Positions 54,055 to 62,092 of a DNA stretch of 64,000 nucleotides are shown in pieces. The stretch comes from Rhodanobacter sp. AS-Z3 (GTDB lineage Bacteria > Pseudomonadota > Gammaproteobacteria > Xanthomonadales > Rhodanobacteraceae): assembly GCF_029224025.1 (NCBI RefSeq), contig NZ_CP119392.1:1511001-1575000 (forward strand), given 5' to 3'. The position numbers were made by a program, and so were the translations under genes. The notes under the pieces were generated by a model, which was not told the DNA's origin, did no database searches, and saw only the letters and a list, made by a program, of their open reading frames with translations. Each line of letters begins with the position of its first letter. The stretch's first letter is position 1.

Positions 54055-54489
54055 TTACAAGTTGCAACCCTTCGGTGCGAACTTGGCCTTGAAGGTTGCG
54101 TCGCCGCTGTTGCTGCAAGCCCACGTGCCGCTGCTGTTGCGCGTCCAAGTCAGGGCAACGCCAGCGACCTTGGGGTTACCCTTCAGAGTGCATGCGATCG
54201 TGCCCGTGCCGTTGGTGAAACTAGTCAAAGTACTAGTAACGGCGCAGCGTTCGGTGGTGTCCTGAAGGCCAATCTGGGTTGCGACGTACGACGCGGTGGT
54301 CTGGATGCCGTTGTTGATCTGTTCCTCAAATGCGGTCTTTCCCGGAGTGATGTCAGCCAAGCCGGCGGTGGCCTGAGCACGTGCCACGTAGTTCTGGTAT
54401 TGCGGCAGCGCAATGGCGGCCAGGATCGCGATGATCGCAACAACGATCATCAATTCGATCAGGGTAAAACCTTTCTGCATCGTCTTCAT
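54055..54489 (-). CDS. pilA: Type IV pilin
   Basis: A 144-residue prepilin with a class III leader (MKTMQKG, cleavage after Gly7), Phe8 and Glu12 (the +5 glutamate) and the helix [20 protein letters not shown]. The C-terminal half has Cys residues at RCAVTS, ACTLKG, ACSNSG and the final KGCNL; the last pair would close the D-loop. Family length is normal. GAGGAAACACC precedes the ATG. A sigma-54 type promoter lies upstream. PilD and PilB/PilC are encoded 18-22 kb away on the same strand. Confidence 0.95.
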   Translation of the reverse strand: MKTMQKGFTLIELMIVVAIIAILAAIALPQYQNYVARAQATAGLADITPGKTAFEEQINNGIQTTASYVATQIGLQDTTERCAVTSTLTSFTNGTGTIACTLKGNPKVAGVALTWTRNSSGTWACSNSGDATFKAKFAPKGCNL

Positions 54490-54921
54490 GGTGTTTCCTC
54501 TTGTTTTGGTTAGCTAACCGTTGATGCCCCCTGAGCCCCGGTTCCGGATTTCCCCTAGGCGGAAACTCGGTACCCCCTCACTCGCGGTCAGGAACGACCA
54601 GGAAGCTCACGACAGTTCAAGCAGTTTGTGTGCCATCCCCGCCGCCGTGACATTTCCGCATGGTTACGGCCCGACGATTGTGCACAGAGTCACGAATCTT
54701 CACAAGGAGTGCACATTTTCGACTGACAAGGGGCGAGTGCCGCGGTTGCTGTGAGGCTATGCCTTGTCGCGCCGGGTCACCAGTTGACGCTGAACGTCAG
54801 TTTCTGGCCCGGACGGCTTCTCATCAGGATCTGCCGGCCGCCTGTCGAATGGACAACCTTGCCCCAGGGCCGCGCATAGTTTGAGCAACGCGTACAGCTG
54901 GAATGACACGGCTTTGCTGCC
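54490..54921 (-). promoter_or_regulatory. 432-bp gene-free stretch between the two pilin genes
   Basis: It holds the pilA leader, the sigma-54-like promoter at 54622-54636 and presumably activator sites. About 54732-54921 contains no recognised gene or repeat. Confidence 0.5.
54622..54636 (-). promoter_or_regulatory. Putative sigma-54 promoter of pilA
   Basis: On the minus strand, TGGCACACAAACTGC matches the -24/-12 consensus TGGCAC-N5-TTGC with one change and the correct GG-to-GC spacing of 12. It would give a leader of about 120 bases before pilA. PilA genes of Pseudomonas and Xylella are known to use sigma-54 with PilS/PilR; no pilSR is in this window. Confidence 0.65.
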
Positions 54922-55350
54922 TTAGGGCGTACAGCCTTTTGGAGTCTGGCGCGCCGCCAGATCGGTCTGGCAGTTCCAGTTGCCGGAGGCGTTCCGAGCC
55001 ATGGTGATGGTTTTGTCCATGACTTCGGGATTGCCCCTGATCTTGCAGGCCACCTGCCCGATGCCGCTGCTGTCGGGGGCGGTTGCCGTGATGTGGCAAC
55101 GTGCGGTGTCCTGCTGCAGGCCGAGATTGTCTACCTGTGTGAAGAGCGTGGGGTTGCTGTCACCGTTGTTGACACGCTCCTCGTAGGCCGTACGTCCTGA
55201 GGTAACCTCATCCAGCGCGGCTGCGGCTTGCGAGCGCGCCACATAGTCACTGTAAAGCGGCAGCGCGATCGCGGCCAGAATGGCGATGATCGCCACCACA
55301 ATCATCAATTCGATCAACGTGAAACCGGCGGTGCTGCGCTGACGCAACAT
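54922..55350 (-). CDS. pilA: Second type IV pilin
   Basis: A 142-residue prepilin, with leader MLRQRSTAG (cleavage after Gly9), Phe10 and Glu14, and the same helix [20 protein letters not shown]. It shares the pilin scaffold with the 54055-54489 gene (TARCHITAT, ACKIRGNPEV, NCQTD, KGCTP) but differs in the variable middle, so it is a paralogue and not a copy. GGGGAGAG lies upstream of the ATG. No sigma-54 sequence is recognised in its 125-bp upstream region. Duplicated pilins occur in Xylella and Xanthomonas. Confidence 0.92.
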   Translation of the reverse strand: MLRQRSTAGFTLIELMIVVAIIAILAAIALPLYSDYVARSQAAAALDEVTSGRTAYEERVNNGDSNPTLFTQVDNLGLQQDTARCHITATAPDSSGIGQVACKIRGNPEVMDKTITMARNASGNWNCQTDLAARQTPKGCTP

Positions 55351-55475
55351 GGTGGACTCTCCCCTGTGAGTAGTCTCAGGAGAGGCACGTTTTGTACCAA
55401 ACACCGCTTAAGTAGTTCGGTTTGCGCGAAACGCATCTCGGAAATGAGGTGGAGGTCACGATTGGGTGGCGCGGT

Positions 55476-57500
55476 TTACCTTGGCGGGTCTGCTTGACTT
55501 GGCGCTTCAAGGTGAAGGATGTTGGCCAGATGGGCGCTCAGCGACTCAACAAAGGTTGCCGTGAGGTGTTGAGAGTCTCTGAATATGATCCTGCCGTGGC
55601 TCTCGGCATGACACGTATTCCCGGGACAAACTTTGCTGTTCAAATCCACGACTTCGACGTTGACAAAGCCGGAGCTGGCTTGCTGCAGCCAGCGATAGAC
55701 ATCGTTGTCGCGAGCGCTGTATGCCGGCGCATCACAGGTGCTCTTCCATGGGTGTAGCCACGGCCACCAGCTACGCGACGAAAGGCAGTTGGGTCCGTCG
55801 AAAGGCAAGTGTGGAGTTCCGCGCAGCAAGTAGATGTGGCCGCTGGCATCACTGATCGTCTTGAGCACGCGCGCTGTGCCCTCGACCCATTGTGTTTGGG
55901 TGAAGTCGCTGGTTTGGACGGAGCCCATGACGACGATATCCGGCCGCATTTTGGCGATGTCACGCAAGGCTTGTCGACGCCAGATCGTGCACTCCGTGTA
56001 GTTTCTGCCGATGCGTGGGTAGAACATCAGTTCGTCCACCATGGGGCATGCGGACTTGGTCAGCACCACCAGCCGCCAGTCTGGCCGATTGAACACCGCA
56101 AATACGGCGGGAAACCACTGTCCCCCGATGCTGTCTCCGATCAATACAGCGGTATGGGCGGCGTTGTCTGGTCCAAAAACGCAGGGTTTGACCTTGTCGC
56201 TGTAGTACCACTCGTCGCAGCCCATCTTGTAGATGGCGGGAATGTCAGAGCGGGCGACGGCATAACGTTGCTGTGTCGGGCTACCTTGCCACGCGCCAGC
56301 AGCATTGAACCAGGTGATGCAGGCGACGTTGACGAAAGCCATGAGAGCCAGCGCCGAAAGCACGGTGACGGCGGGACGAATGGTCCAGCGAGCCTGTTGT
56401 CGGATAGGCGATTCGACCCATCGATAAGACCACGCCGCGATCAGCAATGACAGGATCACCAACGCCGCGCGATAGAGCGCACTGTCAGTGACGAAGATTG
56501 CGCCGCCTAGAAGCAGAACGGGCCAATGCCACAGGTACCAGGAATACGACAGCCGGCCTATGCGTTGCAGCGGACTCCAGCTGAGTACGCGCGATATTCC
56601 GCTATTCCCTGCGCTGTGGATTCCCGCAAGGATGACTGCTGCGGCGCCTATGGTGGGCAGCAATGCATGCCAGCCGGGGTAGCTCGTGTTGGCATCGAAC
56701 CACAGCGCTGATATCAGGATAAGCGCCAGCCCCAGCCAACCCAGCCCACGGTAGGCGAGCGCAGAACCGAGAGGCATCAGGTCGCTCGTTCCGCCACCTC
56801 GAATTGAGCCGAAACGCAGCCACACCAACGATCCAATTGCGAACTGCCACGCTCGCCACGGCATCAGATAGAAGGCCATTCGCGGCGCGGTCTGCGTAAA
56901 CGAGAGACACGCAAGCAGGCTGACGATCGCAATCACCGACATCACGGTGATCAGACGGCCAGCCGGTGCGCCTTCGCTGCGCCACCAGCCCAGCGTCAGG
57001 ACCATCAACGCCGGCCATATCAAGTAGAACTGCTCCTCAACGCCCAGCGACCATGTGTGCAGGAAAAGGTTGCTTGTCGCGTTGGGGTCGAAATAGTTGA
57101 TGTGGGCGAATGCGAAATAGATGTTGCTGAGCCACAGAGCGGCCGTCGCTGCCCCTGTTGCTTGACTGCCTTGGTCGCCCGGGGGGAGCGCGGCTGCGGC
57201 GAACAGGCAGGTGCATGCCAGCATCGTCAGCAGTGCGGGAAGCAATCGTCGAAAACGGCGCGCATAGAAATTGGCGAAGCGTATTCCGCCGGTTTCGCTG
57301 ATCTCCCGCCACAAGATGCCTGTGATCAGATAGCCGGAAAGGACGAAGAACACATCCACACCGACGAAGCCGCCAGCCAGCCATGTCACCTTGGCGTGCG
57401 CGGCAACTACCAACAGGATGGCGACTGCTCGCAAGCCTTCAATGTCGCTACGGTAGCCCAGCCGATATTCCTGATTGCCCAAACTGATTCCCCTTGGCAT
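55476..57500 (-). CDS. OafA-type acyltransferase with C-terminal SGNH domain
   Basis: A protein of about 674 residues. The N-terminal acyltransferase-3 domain (about 1-360, ten helices) has the family start YRSDIEGLRAVAILLVVAAH and FFVLSGYLITGIL. The C-terminal SGNH domain (about 430-670) contains LIGDSIGGQWFP (nucleophile Ser) and the late DSQHLTATF (Asp/His). These enzymes O-acetylate surface polysaccharides. ATG at 57500 is chosen; longer frames to 57659 add non-conserved sequence. It lies next to the pilin and glycan genes and may modify the same surface glycan. Confidence 0.86.
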   Translation of the reverse strand: MPRGISLGNQEYRLGYRSDIEGLRAVAILLVVAAHAKVTWLAGGFVGVDVFFVLSGYLITGILWREISETGGIRFANFYARRFRRLLPALLTMLACTCLFAAAALPPGDQGSQATGAATAALWLSNIYFAFAHINYFDPNATSNLFLHTWSLGVEEQFYLIWPALMVLTLGWWRSEGAPAGRLITVMSVIAIVSLLACLSFTQTAPRMAFYLMPWRAWQFAIGSLVWLRFGSIRGGGTSDLMPLGSALAYRGLGWLGLALILISALWFDANTSYPGWHALLPTIGAAAVILAGIHSAGNSGISRVLSWSPLQRIGRLSYSWYLWHWPVLLLGGAIFVTDSALYRAALVILSLLIAAWSYRWVESPIRQQARWTIRPAVTVLSALALMAFVNVACITWFNAAGAWQGSPTQQRYAVARSDIPAIYKMGCDEWYYSDKVKPCVFGPDNAAHTAVLIGDSIGGQWFPAVFAVFNRPDWRLVVLTKSACPMVDELMFYPRIGRNYTECTIWRRQALRDIAKMRPDIVVMGSVQTSDFTQTQWVEGTARVLKTISDASGHIYLLRGTPHLPFDGPNCLSSRSWWPWLHPWKSTCDAPAYSARDNDVYRWLQQASSGFVNVEVVDLNSKVCPGNTCHAESHGRIIFRDSQHLTATFVESLSAHLANILHLEAPSQADPPR

Positions 57501-57658
57501 GAAGGTTTCGCAGGTGCGTGCGAAAGTGCCGATCATACACACGGTGCAATCGTGGCAGGGACTGTGGGGCCGGCTATAAGCATCGGGCCGCGAGCTGACC
57601 CTTCCGTTGGGTAACGCTTCGCTGACACCCTCGCAGGTGTCGCCCGGGCAGTACGACA

Positions 57659-57990
57659 CTACTTCGCAGCCAAGAGCGGGCGATGGCCGGTGAGTGTGGC
57701 GACTAGACTGGGTTCCAGGCTGGGCTGCATCGCCATGGCCTTCAGAGGTTCATCGCAGTATCGGTCTTCGCGCAGCAGCACCAGGCCACGTTCAAATAGT
57801 CGACGATGGCGCGGCTGTAGAAGGCCCCGGCTTTTTCCAACGTTGTTGCAGGTATGGGACCCCACGCCCGAATCATCTCGGCCAGGTCGGTCAAGTCGCG
57901 ACTCATCTGTGAGCGGTCGAGCGCACGAGCAGCATGGGTCAACAGTTTTTCGGCATACATGTCGTCGCGCGCAAGTACGGGGATGCCCAG
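57659..57990 (-). pseudogene. AbiEii-like nucleotidyltransferase toxin, frameshifted C-terminal remnant
   Basis: Two minus-strand frames together read like the C-terminal part of AbiEii/AbiGii-type toxins: first LARDDMYAEKLLTHAARAL, MSRDLTDLAEMIRAWGPIP and EKAGAFYSRAIVDYL (frame ending at 57742), then LVLLREDRYCDEPLKAMAM and QPSLEPSLVATLTG (ending at 57659). The frame changes by one base around 57785-57800. The N-terminal catalytic half is absent; a palindromic repeat (57991-58075) stands where it would continue. The family match is by pattern memory, so moderate confidence. Confidence 0.6.
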
Positions 57991-58075
57991 TGCAAGGGTG
58001 GGCATTGCCCGCGGGCTTGGGGGTGCGGTTGTGTGCAGGTAGGCGCGGCGGACGGTGTCTGCCCCACGTGGCAGG
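57991..58075. repeat. REP-like palindromes bordering the toxin remnant
   Basis: GCAAGGGTGGGCATTGCCCGC and GGCGCGGCGGACGGTGTCTGCC are degenerate REP-like units that cut into the remnant at 57990. The unit lies between two decayed toxin genes. Confidence 0.6.
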
Positions 58076-58131
58076 GTGTGATCCAGCGGGTTTTGGTTGA
58101 GCCGTGTAGCGCCACGCGATGCATTTGACGC

Positions 58132-58412
58132 ATGACCATCGGCTTTCGCCACAGTGTATTGGAAGCCTTGTACCGAACGGGCTTCGCCCGAGGGGTACAA
58201 GCAGCGCACGCTTCCAAGCTTCGCCGTATTCTGGCGACGCTCGATGTGGCCATGTCATCGACTGATTTGAACCAGCCCGGTTACAAGCTTCATCTCCTCA
58301 GGGCGCGCTGAAAGGTCACTGGTCCGTGTGGGTGAATGGCGACTGGCGTGTCACATTTCGTTTTGTCGGTGCGGATGTGGCATTGGTCGATTATCAGAAT
58401 GACCACTGTAAA
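58132..58412 (+). pseudogene. higB: HigB-like toxin, frameshifted
   Basis: Frame 1 from ATG 58132 reads LEALYRTGFARGVQAAHASK and DLNQPGYKLHLL, then stops at TGA 58309. The homology continues one frame over as GALKGHWSVWVNGDWRVTFR and VALVDYQ, the C-terminal half of RelE/HigB-type RNases. Adding one G at the GGG of 58301-58303 restores LRGALKGHWS. The toxin is therefore inactive as read, unless the shift is a sequence error. The second frame also runs on into higA without a stop. Confidence 0.75.
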
Positions 58413-58424
58413 GAGGTCACCATC

Positions 58425-58709
58425 ATGATGAAGAATCACCCGCACCCTGGCGAGCTGAGCCGCGAAGACGTGTTGCTGCCGTTGGGAATTGAAGTTACCG
58501 ACGCCGCAGAGCGGCTCGGCATGTCGCGCACGACGTTGTCGCGTGTCATCAACGGCCGAGCGGGCATTAGTCCGGATTTGGCGATCAGGCGGGAGCGGGT
58601 CGGCGTCAGCACCGCCCGGTTCTGGATGACGTTGCAGGCCAACTACGAGCTTGCGCAGGCCGAGCAACGGGCGCAACCCACGGTGCGACGCCTGCAGGCC
58701 GTAGCGTAA
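58425..58709 (+). CDS. higA: HigA-like antitoxin (XRE family)
   Basis: The 94-residue DNA-binding protein begins MMKNHPHPGELSREDVLLPL and contains a helix-turn-helix (VTDAAERLGMSRTTLSRVIN, GRAGISPDLAIR). The ending, STARFWMTLQANYELAQAEQ, matches HigA. AGAGG lies about 8 bases before the ATG. It appears intact while its toxin partner is frameshifted upstream, in frame with it, so the antitoxin may persist as an orphan regulator. Confidence 0.85.
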   Translation: MMKNHPHPGELSREDVLLPLGIEVTDAAERLGMSRTTLSRVINGRAGISPDLAIRRERVGVSTARFWMTLQANYELAQAEQRAQPTVRRLQAVA

Positions 58710-59142
58710 GAATCGCGCCATGGGGCAAACCCTACTGGGATCTGCCACTTGGAGGGGATTTTGAAAGACGCTATCGGAACAATCCGGGCATCCGCACCAC
58801 GACTATTGAGCGCGCCTGCAAACTGATCAAAAATTCCGTTCTTCGTGGACGCGGTAAAGTCGAAAAACGATCGGGTTGCCATGGCTTACTGGCCTGGTTC
58901 GTGGCCGAGTGGCCGAAAGAGCGGCGGGTCGTGCCCGCCCTGCTGGTCGCCGGCCCTTGATCGGCGCTGCGCCAAGAGGTGGGCGGCGAACAGTGTCGCC
59001 CTACGGCGTCTGTGTGGCGCGGAAGTAGGGCGGGCACTGCCCGCCTGCTTTTGACTTGACACGCCGACGGGTACGGCAAAGCTTGCCAGTTGCGTGTCCG
59101 CCGCTTACCGTCACCCTTTCGCCCGCACATAAGGAAGCTCCC
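58710..59142. repeat. 433-bp gap with REP-like units before the S9 peptidase gene
   Basis: Palindromes GGCGGGTCGTGCCCGCCCT (about 58922-58942) and GTAGGGCGGGCACTGCCCGCC (about 59024-59044) are visible. Nothing recognisable as a gene is present in 58710-58915; a possible minus-strand frame of 79 codons (58643-58882) has no family match. Confidence 0.65.
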
Positions 59143-61275
59143 ATGAAACCTCTGATAGCCGCGCTGCTTCTTGCGCTGGTCGCCTCGCCTGCGATGGCGG
59201 GCGATGTGGTGGACACTACGTTCGTCAAAACCGAGGGTGTGCACGCGTTCAACGTGCGCGACCTGGTGATGATGGATCGGGTCGGTGATCCGCAGTTGTC
59301 GCCGGATGGCCGCTATGCGGCGTTTGGTTTGCGCAGCACGGATTACGCGGCGAACAAGGGTGTAAGTGCGATCTACGTACTGGATCTTTCAGCGCCGGGC
59401 GCGCAGCCGGTGAAGGTGCTGGACAAGGGGGGTTCGGCGCGCTGGTCGGCGGATGGGCGCAGCCTTTACTTCATGGCGCCGGCGAGCGATGTGGAGCAGT
59501 TGTGGCGGGTCGACCTTGCCGGCAAGGCAGGCTTGAATCTGGCCAAGCATGGCGCGCCCGTGCAGGTCAGTCACGGTGTGCTGGATCTGGGTGGTTACAA
59601 GCTGTCGGCAGATGGCAAGCAGGTATTGCTGTCGTACGAGGTGTTCACCGATTGCGCCACACTGGCCTGCACCCAGCAGCGCGTCGACGCGCGTGACAAG
59701 GACAAGGCCAGCGGCACGATCTACAAGAAATTGTTTGTGCGGCATTGGGATACCTGGGCCAACGGCCGGCGCAATCAGTTGTTCGTCGGGCAGTTCGACG
59801 GCAATGGTCAGTTGGCGGCTGAACCGACCTTGCTCAGCCGAGGCATCGACGGCGATGTGCCGAGCAAGCCGTTTGGCGACGAAAGCGAATTCAGCTTTTC
59901 GCCGGACGGCAAGACGGCGTATTTCGATGTGCGCATTGCCGGCACCAGCGAGCCGTGGTCGACCAACTTCGATGTGTACAGCGTGCCCACCGATGGCTCG
60001 GCGCCCCCGAAGAATCTGACCGCTGAAAACAAGGCGTGGGATGCGTACCCGGTGGCCTCGCCGGATGGCAAGACGCTGTATTACCTGGCGATGAAAACGC
60101 CCGGTTTCGAGGCGGACCGCTTTGCCATCATGGCGCTGGATCTGACTAGCGGTAAGCGTCACGAGGTGGACCCGCAGTGGGATCGTTCGCCCGGTGGCCT
60201 GACGATTTCTGCCGATGGCAAGACGCTGTACACCACCACCGACGACAACGGCCAGCACCCGCTGTTTGCGATCGACACCGCCAGCGGCAAGGTCCGCCAG
60301 GTGGTCGGCGATGGCACGGTGGGCGGTTTCTCGCTGGCAGCCGGGAAGGTGTTGTTGAGCCGCGATGACTTGAAGCGACCAGCGGATCTGTATCTGGCCA
60401 GCACGAACGGCACGGGTCTGAAACAGCTCACCCATTTCAATGCGGCGGACCTGAAGAACGCGAAGATGGGCGCCCCGGAGTTCTTCACCTTCAAGGGCTG
60501 GAACAACGAAACCGTGCAGGGCTACGTGGTCAAGCCGGTGGATTACAAGAAGGGCCAGACGTATCCGGTGGCCTTCATCATTCATGGCGGCCCGCAAGGC
60601 GCGATGAGCAACGGCTGGAGCTATCGCTGGAATCCGCAGACCTATGCGGGCCAGGGTTTTGCCGTGGTGACGGTGAACTTCCACGGCTCCACCGGCTACG
60701 GTCAGGCGTTCACTGATTCGATTTCCGGCGACTGGGGTGGTAAGCCGCTGGAGGATTTGAAGCTGGGCTGGAAGGCCGCGCTGGACAAGTACAGCTTCCT
60801 CGATGCCGACCGCGCCTGCGCACTCGGCGCCAGCTACGGCGGCTACATGGTGTACTGGATGGCTGGCGTGTGGAACCAGCCGTGGAAGTGTCTGGTGGAC
60901 CACGATGGCGTATTCGACGCGCGGGCAATGTATTACGACACCGAGGAATTGTGGTTCGAGGAGCGCGAGAATGGCGGCACGCCGTTCGACCACCCGGAGA
61001 ACTACGAGAAGTTCAACCCGGTCAACCACGTCAAGGACTGGCGCGTGCCGATGATGGTGGTGCATTCGTCCAAGGACTTCCGTATTCCGGATACGCAGGG
61101 CCTGGGCGCGTTTACTGCCATGCAGCGCCGCGGTATCCCCAGCGAACTACTGCACTTCCCTGACGAAAACCACTGGGTGCTGAAACCGCACAACAGCGTG
61201 CAATGGCATGACGCGGTAAATGCGTGGTTGAAGCAGTGGACGGCAAAGGACGCACCGAAAGCCGCTACGCACTGA
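59143..61275 (+). CDS. Secreted S9 family dipeptidyl/acyl aminopeptidase
   Basis: A 710-residue peptidase with signal peptide (about 1-20), WD40-like propeller (about 35-420; PQLSPDGRYAAF, SPDGKTAYF, SPDGKTLYYLA) and a catalytic alpha/beta hydrolase domain. The nucleophile elbow is GASYGGYMVYW, with oxyanion HGGPQGAM and final His in DENHWVLKPHN. Closest in style to DPP5/acylaminoacyl peptidases, with a sequence distinct from the tandem pair at 23.9-27.9 kb. AAGGAAG precedes the ATG at 59143. A terminator follows at 61293. Confidence 0.93.
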   Translation: MKPLIAALLLALVASPAMAGDVVDTTFVKTEGVHAFNVRDLVMMDRVGDPQLSPDGRYAAFGLRSTDYAANKGVSAIYVLDLSAPGAQPVKVLDKGGSARWSADGRSLYFMAPASDVEQLWRVDLAGKAGLNLAKHGAPVQVSHGVLDLGGYKLSADGKQVLLSYEVFTDCATLACTQQRVDARDKDKASGTIYKKLFVRHWDTWANGRRNQLFVGQFDGNGQLAAEPTLLSRGIDGDVPSKPFGDESEFSFSPDGKTAYFDVRIAGTSEPWSTNFDVYSVPTDGSAPPKNLTAENKAWDAYPVASPDGKTLYYLAMKTPGFEADRFAIMALDLTSGKRHEVDPQWDRSPGGLTISADGKTLYTTTDDNGQHPLFAIDTASGKVRQVVGDGTVGGFSLAAGKVLLSRDDLKRPADLYLASTNGTGLKQLTHFNAADLKNAKMGAPEFFTFKGWNNETVQGYVVKPVDYKKGQTYPVAFIIHGGPQGAMSNGWSYRWNPQTYAGQGFAVVTVNFHGSTGYGQAFTDSISGDWGGKPLEDLKLGWKAALDKYSFLDADRACALGASYGGYMVYWMAGVWNQPWKCLVDHDGVFDARAMYYDTEELWFEERENGGTPFDHPENYEKFNPVNHVKDWRVPMMVVHSSKDFRIPDTQGLGAFTAMQRRGIPSELLHFPDENHWVLKPHNSVQWHDAVNAWLKQWTAKDAPKAATH

Positions 61276-61292
61276 GCGGAATCGGGTGGATG

Positions 61293-61321
61293 AAAACGGC
61301 GGCCTGCGGGCCGCCGTTTTT
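61293..61321 (+). terminator. Rho-independent terminator of the S9 peptidase gene
   Basis: AAAACGGCGGCC-TGCG-GGCCGCCGTTTTT is a 12-bp GC-rich stem with a T-run, 18 bp after the stop codon. It could also work on the other strand (A-run). Confidence 0.92.
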
Positions 61322-61421
61322 GTGAAAGCGTGAATTTCCTCCGCTGCATGGCAGGGGCAGGTGGCATGCAGTACGATCGTGACTGTCATATGGATCAAGC
61401 TACGACCGCGGGAACATAGCC

Positions 61422-61712
61422 ATGTTGCTCGACACACTGCATGCACAGAAAGACGCGATCCATGCTGCTTGTCGGCAATTCGGGGCGCGGCGAATTCGCG
61501 TATTTGGTTCGGTGGCTCGAGGTGAGGAGCGGCCCGACAGCGACATCGATTTTTTGGTCGATTTTCCCCGTGGCTATGACCTGTTTTCCCAGCGGCTGCC
61601 GCTGGCTGAGCGGCTGGTTGAGATTACCGGTCGTCAGTTGGATGTTATTCCCGAGCACGAGTTGAATCGTCATATGCGTGACCGCGTGCTCCAGGAGGCT
61701 GTCGATCTGTGA
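61422..61712 (+). CDS. mntA: MntA-type nucleotidyltransferase antitoxin
   Basis: 96 residues. The minimal nucleotidyltransferase signature GSVARGE (29-35) and DSDIDFLVD (39-47) gives GS-X10-DxD (Asp41, Asp43). In the MntA/HepT module this protein adds AMP to a tyrosine of the HEPN RNase to silence it. The stop overlaps the HepT start by 4 bp (GTGA). AAAGG-like signals upstream of the ATG are weak. Confidence 0.88.
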   Translation: MLLDTLHAQKDAIHAACRQFGARRIRVFGSVARGEERPDSDIDFLVDFPRGYDLFSQRLPLAERLVEITGRQLDVIPEHELNRHMRDRVLQEAVDL

Positions 61713-62053
61713 GCAAGGTAGGGCAGGCCTATGCCGGACACATCATGGATACCATCGAGAAGATCGATCGTATCCAGCAACGTGGTGATCTGACGCGTGA
61801 CGAGGTGTTGTACGACGCCACGCTGCGCAACCTGCAGACCTTGTCGGAAGCTACCCAGCAACTACCTGAGGTGATCAAGGCTCAGTATCCAGCGATCCCG
61901 TGGAAGCAGATAAGCGGCTTTCGCAATATCCTGGTGCACAACTATCTTGGTGATCTTGATCCAGAGACCGTGTTGATGGTGGTGCAGCAACACCTTCCAC
62001 TATTGGCGGCAGCTGTGCGTGGGATGCTCGCAACAGACTCTGCTGACCAGTAA
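61709..62053 (+). CDS. hepT: HepT-type HEPN RNase toxin
   Basis: The 114-residue all-helical HEPN protein carries RNILVHNY (Arg72, His77, Tyr79), the RX4HXY motif that forms the RNase site and the AMPylation target region. The GTG start overlaps the mntA stop. Order antitoxin-toxin with overlap is standard. Both motifs are intact, so unlike the HigB neighbour this pair looks functional. Confidence 0.9.
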   Translation: MSKVGQAYAGHIMDTIEKIDRIQQRGDLTRDEVLYDATLRNLQTLSEATQQLPEVIKAQYPAIPWKQISGFRNILVHNYLGDLDPETVLMVVQQHLPLLAAAVRGMLATDSADQ

Positions 62054-62092
62054 CAAGCAGGCCGTAGGGCGCCGCCTTACGGCAAGAAGCTG

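Noticed and set aside
58643..58882. 79-codon minus-strand frame downstream of higA
   Set aside because: It overlaps the end of higA in antisense, has no ribosome-binding site or family match and the region is repeat-rich.
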